In this document: piece after piece, positions 24,400-32,534 of the stretch | Position numbering within the stretch: the stretch's first letter is position 1 | Layout of the letters: each line of letters starts with the position of its first letter | Source of the DNA: Ichthyophthirius multifiliis | Lineage: Eukaryota > Ciliophora > Oligohymenophorea > Hymenostomatida | Direction: 5' to 3' | DNA: 32,534 nucleotides | Assembly (NCBI RefSeq): GCF_000220395.1 | Contig: NW_004085866.1 | Coordinates: forward strand, 2,304-34,837 | Notes under the pieces: generated by a model | Databases searched by the model: none | Told to the model about the DNA's origin: nothing | What the model saw: the letters and a program-made list of their open reading frames with translations, nothing else | Translations under genes and position numbers: made by a program

Positions 24400-25358
24400 C
24401 CATTAATAATATTTTAAATAAGTTAATCTTATTCAATATTATATCCTATTTTTTTCTCCTAACTTTCTTTTTCTTTCTATTCTTTTAAAATCCTACTTAC
24501 TAAATTATCGATTTCATTATTATTTTTTTATTATTGACCACAAACATTTTAACCTGAATGAAATTCTTATAATTTAATATTGTTATTTTCCTATTATTAA
24601 TTATTGTATTAAAAATAGTCAGGACTTTATGTAAACATATAATTATTATTATTATTATTATTGATATTTTTAAATTTAATATAGTCAATTTAATCAATAT
24701 AATTTTAATTTTTAGGTTATTTTTTACTATCTTCAAACGATATTTTACTATTTTCTTCATCTTAATTATTATTTAATAATAGTTTAGATTAATAATTTAT
24801 AATTTTATCTTTTTCATCATTTTTATTATTACTTTTTTTAGAATAAATTGAATAATCTCTAATTGAATCTTAAATTTAGTCTTTTTTTAAAAAAAATGTC
24901 GAATGTTATTTATCAGAATTTTCCATATTTTTATTGCCTTTTAGAAATTCACAAATCTCACTTTTTATTAAATTTAAAAATTATATTCTTTTTTCTTCAA
25001 AAGATTTTTTCATACTTTTTATATTAGATATTTCGTTTAAATTATTTAATAACTTTATTTAACTTATTTATATTCTTTTTAATGGTGAATCTATCTCCTC
25101 TGTATTAAAAATAGGATAATCAGTCAAATTCTCCATTTTGATACTTGTTTGATAATTATATTGGATATTTTTTTCTTTTGCAATATTTATTTTATTCACA
25201 TAACTTTATATTTAGGATTAAGTAATGTCCTTTTAATCTAGTTTTTGTTTAAATTAGTTCCATTCTTTTTATATTATATCTTTTGGTTCGATTATTACAT
25301 CTAAAATTTTCTCGAAAAAAGTTTTAAATGATTGAATTAATATAATAAAATCAGACAT
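24258..25358 (-). CDS. Hypothetical Q/N-rich, coiled-coil protein
   Basis: This is a clean single-exon frame of 366 residues from ATG 25358 to TGA 24258. The first ~70 residues (MSDFIILIQSFKTFFEKILD onward) look helical and mixed. Residues ~70-150 are Lys/Glu/Leu-rich with heptad-like spacing (RIQISQIKLLNNLNEISNIK, then KKSFEEKRIQFLNLIKSEIC). The rest is low-complexity Asn/Gln/Lys with a run of seven Asn near residue 240, followed by KNNNEIDNLVSRILKEQKEK. No enzyme motif, signal peptide or membrane helix was found. The 3' end faces the MBOAT gene. The next gene upstream, the kinase, is on the same strand 172 bp away. Function unknown. Confidence 0.85.
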
Positions 25359-25530
25359 TATTTTTATTTTTGTTAAAATATTTTTTTTTTTATAAATAAT
25401 TAATAAATGAATATTTTTGTTAGAAAAACTATTTATATTTTTTTATTTATAAAAAAAAAAAAAGGAAGATTCTATTTTTTAATTAAAAAATAAAAAATGA
25501 TTTTAAAAATACAAATATTAGTTATTTATT

Positions 25531-27093
25531 TCATTTTGGATTATATTTAATTTTATGTTTAAATATTTTTTTAATTATATAAGAACCATAATTATTATAA
25601 TTTTTATTTATAGGAGGTAACTTTTAAATATTATTATTTATATTAGATTAATTATTTTTTTAAGGTTTTATTACTTGACAATTTATTTAAATAGACTAAC
25701 TTCTTTTTTATTAATATTCATTATCCATGTTTAAATTTATAATTTCAAAATTTTCGATATTATCATCTTTTTTTTAAAAAAAATAAATAAATAAATAAAA
25801 TAATATATATAAAAATATATTTACATATATATAATTACTTTTTTAAAAATCATTTTATTTTTATTTAATATAAATAGAATTATTATAATTTTAGATATTT
25901 AAGTTATTTTTTTTAACCAATTCTACTTTTATTTTATTTTGTTAAGAATTTTACAAACTAACATTATTTTATTTTTATTATATTTTTTATAAAAAACATT
26001 TATCTATAATAATTTTATTATTAATAATATTCTAAAACTAATTAATATTAGATTATTATATTTCCATTGAATAACATCTATTTTCTCTTATATATTATTT
26101 CTTTTTTAATAAAAAAGGTTTAAAAACACTAAAAAAATCTTCTAATTTTTAACTTTTTTTATTAATAATATCTTCATCTTTATTCCTTTTTATTAATAAA
26201 TCTTAAACTTTATTTTAAATAAAATAAAACTATAATATTTATCCACAAAGTGGTCTTTATTAAAAATCTACATTTAAAAGTTTTTAAATAAAGTAACTTA
26301 AATTGAAACTATAATGATTAGGAATAGGTTCATAGATACCTTTTTAAATCTAAAATTAATAAAAATATATAATAATATCTATATATATATATATAGTTAT
26401 AATTACTTTTTTATTTAATTCTTCCATATCATTACCTCTAAAAGGTGGTTTTAAAGCACACATTTCATAAATAATGCATCCTAGACTCCAAATATCACTT
26501 TTATAATCATATGGTTAATTATTCCATATTTCTGGTGAGGAATAATATGGTGTACCTGCTTAAGTATATAAAAATCCATTAGATGTAATTTTTTTTGACA
26601 GATTAAGGTCTCCTAGCATAATTCTTTAATTATTTTTATGAATAAAAATATTAGCTGGTTTTAAATCTCTATGTAGAATATTTTAATCATGTAGAATTTT
26701 CAGTCCAAAGACAATTTAAATTGAATAATTCCAAATAATTTTTTCATCTAAAAATTATTTTTTATTTCTAAATTATTTTATTTTATTTTACAAATCTCCT
26801 CCTTCTGCCAATTCCATTAAAATATATAAAAAATCCTCTTTTTTTTCATAAAAAGCCTCTTTATAATTAATAATATTTTAGTGTTAAATTTAAGCCAAAA
26901 AACGTACTTCATTTATAACATTTTTCTTTTCTTTTTCTTATAATTTACCTATTTTTACTTTTTTCATTGCATATACTGAATTATCGTTTTTTCTCCTTAC
27001 TTTATATACATTACTAAATGCTCCAGAGCCTAATTTTTATAAAATATCGAAATCTTATAATATATTGTCATTATTATTAATAAAAAAATTCAT
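25531..27093 (-). CDS. NIMA-related (NEK-family) Ser/Thr protein kinase
   Basis: The frame from ATG 27093 to TGA 25531 contains a complete kinase domain at the N-terminus: [13 protein letters not shown] (glycine loop), YAMKKVKIG (VAIK-type Lys), ALF-type helix ENVRF-like [30 protein letters not shown] (catalytic loop), GDLNLSKKI in place of DFG, then [14 protein letters not shown] and [17 protein letters not shown]. The GTPYY/SPE activation loop and overall layout are those of NEK kinases, which in ciliates act mainly on cilia and basal bodies. A 57-nt intron (26350-26406) interrupts ELNKK...[11 protein letters not shown]. The C-terminal ~230 residues are Q/N/K-rich. A TA-rich stretch at about 25780-25830 inside the tail may be another intron, so residues after it ([18 protein letters not shown] onward) are less certain. 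About 500 residues in total. Confidence 0.92.
26350..26406 (-). other. 57-nt intron in the NEK kinase gene
   Basis: On the minus strand it runs GTAATTATAACTATATATAT...TTAATTTTAG. Removing it closes the gap between MEELNKK and the IPNHYS segment to the spacing usual for NEK kinases. The length is a multiple of three. Confidence 0.75.
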
Positions 27094-27164
27094 ATTTTTC
27101 TTTTTTTTTTTACTGTTAAAATAATAAAATTTTATTAAAAAATTATTAATCTATACTTTTTTTT

Positions 27165-27170
<6 letters not shown>

Positions 27171-27210
<40 letters not shown>
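27171..27210. repeat. TA dinucleotide tract
   Basis: About 40 nt of uninterrupted alternating TA, about 80 bp upstream of the kinase start codon on the minus strand. Confidence 0.9.
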
Positions 27211-27214
<4 letters not shown>

Positions 27215-27561
27215 TAGAATTTTTATATTCTTATATTATTTTTATATATACTTAATAGTACTTATTTCATTAAATTTTTTATCCATATTTTATATTTAAT
27301 CGACATTCATTTCCTGTTTTAAACTCTTTTAATATGCTAATTACAATAAATACCAAATTATAATCTATAATATAAGAATGTCTATAAATACACAAGATAT
27401 AAGCATATAATTAGGGAATATCAAGTTCAATAATTTATGACTGATAATGGTTTAATAATTTACAAAAAGCTAAATGAATAAATTAAAGACTATAAATTAT
27501 ATTTATTATTACAAAAAAAAACTAAAAAATAAAAATATATATATATATGTTTTTATTTCTT
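27211..27561. other. A/T spacer
   Basis: This lies between the kinase promoter side and the 3' end of the coiled-coil gene. It is a little less extreme in composition around 27300-27480, but I see no convincing frame on either strand. Confidence 0.5.
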
Positions 27562-28460
27562 TCAATTATTATTTAAAAAATTAAAAAAAGAGAAATTTTC
27601 TTTATTATAAGAAATGTTTTCTAATTAATTTAATTTATTTAATTTTTCTTCATTTTTATAAATATATTCTTCTACATTAAATTTATTATTATTATCTTCA
27701 TATTTTTTTTTATTTTTTTAGACATATAAATCTCTTTAATCAAATAATTATTCATATTAAAACTTATCTTTTAAATTCTAAAAAAACTCTATATTATCCA
27801 ATACTTTATCTTAAAAAAAATCCCTCTTTTTCTCTTCTTTCCCATTTTTAAAAAGCTCTTCATCATTTTTATCATCAAATCTTCCTTATAATTTTGAGTT
27901 CCCGAAAAAAATATCATTCTTATCTGTCAAAACAAAAGCATTATATAACTCCCTTTACCTAATTTCATCATAAATCTATGTTTTTTTTAATTCGTTTTAT
28001 AATTAAAGGACTTCATATTCAGCCTAAACTCTTCTCTAATTTGCCATTTACATTTGCATCTTCATACTAAGAATCTGTTCGCCAAAAGAATTAGTTTATT
28101 TATACATATCATTTCTCAAAGACATTAATTCATTTTAAATAGACTCCTTTACAGTTTTAGTGATTTCTAGAGGAAGTTCACGAACTAATCTATGTTCTAT
28201 TTAAATCAAATTATTTTCATTTTTTCCTTTGTTTCTTCTATTATTTCTATCATTATTAAATATTAGATCATCTTATTTTTTTTATAAAAAAGAGTTCTAT
28301 TATTACTACTATTATAAAAAAGAGTTCTGTTATTACTACTATTATAAAAATTATTATTTCGTGTATTCTTCTTGAATTTTCTACCTTTAATCCATTTCTT
28401 GCCTTTCTCTATATATGCCAAAATCTAATAAATTTCTTTCTCGTTAATATTAAAGTTCAT
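27562..28460 (-). CDS. Hypothetical coiled-coil protein with tandem-duplicated splice donor
   Basis: ATG is at 28460-28458 and TGA at 27564-27562. Start and stop are in different frames; a 38-nt GT...AAG intron (28272-28309) reconciles them and gives 286 residues. The N-terminus is MNFNINEKEIYQILAYIEKG followed by a basic patch. Exon 2 begins DLIFNNDRNNRRNKGKNENN and continues into HRLVRELPLEITKTVKESIQ, then a strong coiled coil (LSMKMQMQMANQRRVQAEYE with LQLQNELKKTQIYDEIRQRE) over residues ~115-165. The C-terminus is acidic and Lys/Asn-rich. A perfect-but-one 30-nt tandem repeat in exon 1 encodes YNSSNNRTLF twice and carries the GTAGTAA donor in each copy. No known domain; a structural or scaffold role is inference. 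Confidence 0.8.
28272..28309 (-). other. 38-nt intron; alternative donor at 28339
   Basis: The minus strand reads GTAGTAATAA...AAATAAG. The upstream copy of the 30-nt repeat supplies the same donor at 28339, which would give a 68-nt intron and a protein ten residues shorter in the same frame. Confidence 0.65.
28286..28345. repeat. Two-copy 30-nt tandem repeat inside coding sequence
   Basis: The unit AAAAAAGAGTTCT(A/G)TTATTACTACTATTAT occurs twice, with a single A/G difference. It encodes ten residues per copy on the minus strand and spans the intron donor. Confidence 0.9.
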
Positions 28461-28607
28461 TTTATTCTAAGTATATTTTTTTTCGTCAAGTTATTAAGGA
28501 TGATCTTTTTCAAATGAAATATGATATTATATTTTATTAACATAATTTTCATTCTAATCTATAAAATTTTAAGAACTTTACTTATTATATAAATAATTAT
28601 ATATTTA

Positions 28608-28645
<38 letters not shown>

Positions 28646-28663
28646 ATATATATATATATATAT

Positions 28664-29209
28664 TCATATATATATTTTTATCATTATAATTTAAAATATA
28701 TATTTTTATATTATTTATTTATTTTATAATTCAACTTTTTATCTTATATTAAAAAGCTAACTTTCTTTATAAATATTTTAATTTTAATTGTTATTTTTTG
28801 TACTTAATGGATTTCCATATTTATCAATTTCTAATTTTTCTTTATTTTATTAATTAATTTACATTTACTTATCTTTTTTTATAATTTCTTGTAATAATTA
28901 TTCTTTTTTCGGTTCTTTTTGCTAATTTATCATTTCATTATTTTCTAATTTTTTATTTTTTTATTAATATTTATTTTCATCTTTATATTCCTGAAAATTT
29001 CCTTATTATTAATTATTATATATAGTCTATTAATTATTCGGTGTTGCTTGTTTATAATTCTAAATTATTTACGGAGTTTTTTAAGAATAATTTTATGCGT
29101 TTATATATTGTGTATTTGATTATGTATAATTTGTTTAAGGAATTCTCATTTAAGAAAATTAATTTAAACCCATTTAACCAAATTGAGAAAGTGGATTTTA
29201 AGAAGTCAT
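28664..29209 (-). CDS. Hypothetical Q/N-rich protein
   Basis: One uninterrupted frame of 181 residues runs from ATG 29209 to TGA 28664. The N-terminal third is Gln/Asn/Ser/Thr-rich with a loose repeat (MTSQNPLSQFGQMGLNQFSQ, then MRIPQTNYTQSNTQYINAQN). The middle is a Lys/Glu/Gln helix (KKLENNEMINQQKEPKKEQL, then QEIIKKDKQMQINQQNKEKL), followed by EIDKYGNPLSTKN. The final ~45 codons run into A/T-rich, TA-repeat DNA and may not be translated if an intron or an earlier end is used. No domain was recognised; the composition is prion-like or disordered. Confidence 0.7.
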
Positions 29210-29514
29210 TACTTTTTTAATAATTTTTTTTTTGTTATAAAATAAAATAAAAATTATGCTTTTTTTTACTATGTTAATTATTTTTTTTATTTGAATATTT
29301 CAATATTATTTTTATATGAATTTTTTTTTAATATATTAAAATTTTAAGTTTAAATTTTTTTTTAAAAAAAAGAAAATAATTTAATAGTAAAGACACATAT
29401 TGTAAAAAGTATAAAAAAAAAGACTTTAATATTAAATTATATATATATATATATATAATTAAATTTATTTTTTTCTTATTTTTTATTTAGTTTTAATAAT
29501 ATTTTTTGTTATTT

Positions 29515-31353
29515 TCAAACTTTTTATACTTTTAATAATCTTTTCTTTTTTAAAATTGTATAATTTACATTTTATTATAATTCCCTTTTTATAAAAAATT
29601 AGTTTTTTTTTAAAAAAAAATTGAAATATAAAAAAAAAAACCATAAATTTTCATCATCATTATAATTTTTAAGTTTAAAATATTATTTTCCTTCCTCAAT
29701 TTTTTCCCCACAAAAAAATGAATCAATACTAATTTTAAAAGCATCATCTAACGAAATAAACAAAAAAATTTAAAATAAAAAAAAAAGACTATAAACAAAT
29801 ATAAATATACCAATCATTCTCGGAATTAACTATTTTAAAAGTAAACTGGACTCTTCAATACATGGATTGGTATTAACTTCAATAAGCCATGGATTTAATT
29901 ATTAATCTATAATAAAGTCATAACCAAATATCTCAAATTAATTCCCTTTAAAATTATTATTAATACCACTAATTTTATTTTTAACCGCATCAATACTAAA
30001 ACATATAATTTCTTTTATTTTTCCCAAAATTTCTTTTCTAAAATTAATCCCAGCAACCTATTCCAATTAATCATAAGAAAGTTAATTTCCTTATTCAAAT
30101 CTTGAGTATCTTTAGTCTGTTTTCTAAACTGCATTATTCGTTAAATGGATAATTAAATCATTTAATTATTAAGTCTAATATTTTTCACTAGAAGTTCTTA
30201 TATAGCCTTCTTTAAAAATATAAATTTATAAATTATTTTAATTATTATTCTTTTTTTCGTTTTATTTATTATCAACTACCATTACCCAAATTCTAATATC
30301 GAATTTCCTTTCTTTTATTAATAATGGTTATTCAATGTATTTCTATATAACGAATTTTTTCTACATGTATTTATCACCGTATTTTTTAAATATATCCAAT
30401 AAATCCTTAGCAGTGTTAAAAAGTAAAATTCCACTTCCTCGATTAAAATCTGTAGGCTTCAAAATCCAAATGTTTTGACCTTAATAAAGACTCTAATGAT
30501 ACCTGGGTTGACAAAAGCCAATTTTTTATTGTTTTCGGTGTACTTTTGAGGATATATAGATTATTTTTAGTTATAGCTTTACAGTAGAAGTCTTAATTAT
30601 TCTATATATAACATTTCTTATGAAGGTTATTCTGTTAAATATATTTTTTAATAATGATAAATGTGTTTATATATAAATATATGTAAATATATTTAAATAT
30701 ATATATATATATGTATATTTATTAAAAATTCAATTCGAAAAAATGAATGATGGACTTTGTTTTATTGATATAATGTTTTTTATAAAAATACAGATTAAAT
30801 AAATAGATATATATATATTTACATGATTTCGATAAAAAGTAGCTTAAAAATTCTTCCATATCATTATAAAAAGTAGGACTATCACTATTTATACAATAAG
30901 TTAAAGGAGTAATATCATAGACATACATTTGGTGAAATTTCGAATAGTTTTCGATATTCTTTAAGAGGTTATTTTTTGTTGTTAGTTATTAATGGAATTC
31001 AAAATGGTTAACAAAAGTGTTATTTATTTTTTAAAATTTAATTTATTAACTTAAAGATTGCCATTGAAATTATATTTATTGTCCTTGTGTATATTCGGAC
31101 CAGTTTTTGCGTGTTTACATTACTTTTTATATTATTTAAGAATTATTTCCTTTGCCAATTTTATACTTTTTATTATTTATTTTATTATTATTATTTTTGT
31201 TTATATTATTACTTTAAATTAGTTTTTCTTTTATGAGGATTATTATTGTTATATTTTCTGTTGAAATTGATGTTTTTTATTTTAAATTATTTCTTTATCT
31301 AAATTTGTAGATGTATATCTATATCCATATAAAGTTTCTAGATTTTTTTTTTT

Positions 31354-31397
<44 letters not shown>

Positions 31398-31721
31398 CAA
31401 TTTTTTTTTGTTTACTCCTAAAAGGAAAACTATACTAAATTTTTTATATTTCAAAACTTTTTACTTCTTAACTTTTAATATTTATATTTAAAAAATAAAA
31501 ATATTATTTTAAAGTTTTTGTTTATTTGTTTTTTATTTACTTTTTATATGATATATTTGTAGAAAATTAATTTAAATATTTAGCATTTTACAATTCTGAT
31601 AATTTAACTATTTTTCTTTGTTATTTCTTGGTTTAATTTTTATTTTTTTACTATTTTATAGTGATTTTTATAACCTAATTTAAGTAGGTTTAGCTGTTTA
31701 TGACTTTTATTTTAAAAGCAT
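29515..31721 (-). CDS. Tubulin-tyrosine-ligase-like (TTLL) enzyme, probable glycylase/glutamylase
   Basis: The ATP-grasp/TTL core is unmistakable: NPGQNIWILKPTDFNRGSGI, FVIQKYIEQPLLIKERKFDI followed by RIWVMVVDNK, HLTNNAVQK, and NPWLIEVNTNPCIEESSLLL followed by KQLIPRM and DDAFKISID. Upstream lies QWQSLSQQIKFQKINNTFVN then HFEFHQQLTTKNNLLKNIEN, the 'NHF...LT.K..L..N' segment seen in TTLL3-type glycylases and related TTLLs. The N-terminal ~150 residues are basic, Q/N-rich and less certain (candidate start 31721, MLLKQKSQTAKPTQIRLQK). Several introns are needed: 29748-29810 (63 nt), 30480-30502 (23 nt), probably a 40-nt one near 31085-31125, and TA-rich ones near 30620-30800 and 31340-31400. 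The enzyme would add Gly or Glu side chains to tubulin in cilia and other microtubules; substrate and amino acid cannot be decided. Confidence 0.88.
29748..29810 (-). other. 63-nt intron in the TTLL gene
   Basis: The minus strand runs GTATATTTATATTTG...TTATTTCGTTAG. Splicing joins LIPRM-I to DDAFK through a split codon (ATTG|ATGATG gives Ile-Asp-Asp), exactly the family sequence. The length is a multiple of three. Confidence 0.85.
30480..30502 (-). other. 23-nt intron in the TTLL gene
   Basis: GTATCATTAGAGTCTTTATTAAG on the minus strand interrupts a conserved motif. Removing it gives NPGQNIWILKP in one frame, whereas leaving it in forces a frame change in the middle of the ATP-grasp signature. 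Confidence 0.75.
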
Positions 31722-32534
31722 TTTTTAATTTTTTTAACAAATAAATAATTAATAACTTTTGAATAAAATTTAATAAAAAAAATTGTTTTAATGAAAATAA
31801 TTTATTTTAATAATAAAAAAAATTAAAATAAAACACATTTATTTTTTTTAATATAAATATAAAGTATTTAATTAATTTTTCTCTTAAGTAATATTTTCTC
31901 AAAAAAAATATATATTATTAATTAAAATGCAAAAATAATTAGATAATTTAATATTAAACAAAATAAAATAATATAAAAAATAAAAGATATATAATTATTA
32001 AATACACAAAAATAAATAAAAAAATAAAAAAAAATAATAACAATAGTTAATAACTAAATTTAAAATTAAAATAAAAATAAAAATATGTATATATATAAAT
32101 ATATAAATATATAAATATATATAATTATAATTATATTCATATTTATATATATAAATATATATAATATGAATATTCAAAATAATCTATATACTTTTATTTT
32201 TATTTTTAAATGTAATTTTTTACTAACAATACATTGATGTCTTTTCTACAAATTAATATGCCATTTCTAAAGTAAAAATTTAATTAAAATATAAAATAAA
32301 AAAAAACTTTTATTAAGTGAAATTTCATTTAAATAATATTTTATTATATAGAAAAGATATTTTTTATAAAAAAAATTATTAACAATAATAGGATATTATT
32401 AAAAAATAAAATTAATTATTTATTTATAATAAAAAAAGTTAAAGTAAAAGACATTAAAATATAACAATAACAAAATTATCATTTTTTTCGAAATTTATAA
32501 TATTAACTCAATAAGAGTATAAAATTAACCATTA
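31722..32534. other. A/T intergenic region at the right edge
   Basis: Almost pure A/T, with TA-rich stretches at about 32086-32165. It presumably contains the promoter of the TTLL gene. No frame, RNA gene or telomeric repeat was recognised. Confidence 0.6.

Noticed and set aside
1..32534. tRNA, rRNA, CRISPR array, transposase or telomere repeats
   Set aside because: No TTCGA-type tRNA T-loop outside genes, no regularly spaced repeats, no transposase motif and no C4A2/G4T2-type telomere repeats were seen.

Overview
The window looks like macronuclear DNA of an oligohymenophorean ciliate. It is extremely AT-rich, and long open frames appear only when TAA and TAG are read as glutamine and TGA alone as stop (the ciliate nuclear code). 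Genes are AT-biased but clearly richer in G and C than the nearly pure A/T spacers. Many coding regions contain very short GT...AG introns. The base composition, the Cys-rich leishmanolysin-type protease and the Q/N-rich proteins would fit a hymenostome such as Ichthyophthirius. That is an inference and the species is not established here.

Layout. Positions 1-771 (+) hold the 3' end of a Cys-rich protein gene. It is an inverted, near-identical copy of the 3' part of the large M8 metalloprotease gene at 5001-8084 (-), so the two point at each other across a 4.2-kb A/T desert. Upstream of the protease, 8086-10052 is a diverged tandem duplication of a non-coding unit of about 1 kb. Then come two uncertain coding regions on the minus strand (10388-12347), a 12-TM MFS transporter (13423-15152, +) convergent with a VTT/SNARE-associated membrane protein (15265-16056, -), a Q/N-rich protein (17971-19083, +) convergent with a Q/K/N-rich gene (about 19190-20640, -), and a GUP1/HHAT-like MBOAT membrane protein (22121-24399, +). 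A block of five minus-strand genes follows: a Q/N-rich coiled-coil protein (24258-25358), a NIMA-related kinase (25531-27093), a coiled-coil protein (27562-28460), a Q/N-rich protein (28664-29209) and a tubulin-tyrosine-ligase-like enzyme (29515-31721). The last 0.8 kb is A/T spacer.

Functional links are loose. NEK kinases and TTLL enzymes both act mainly on cilia and microtubules in ciliates, so the right-hand block may have a ciliary flavour, but no operon-like system is implied. No tRNA, rRNA, CRISPR array, telomere repeat or transposase was seen.

The most interesting observations are: the inverted protease duplication whose similarity decays at the C-terminal tail; the 1-kb direct repeat that begins at the protease start codon; tiny introns, including an almost pure poly-A intron of 38 nt; two independent tandem duplications that copy a 5' splice site with the frame preserved; and an MBOAT protein with Asn where the catalytic His is expected. 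Exon structures were worked out by hand from frame continuity and GT/AG ends. Alternative explanations (homopolymer errors, pseudogenes) are given where they apply.
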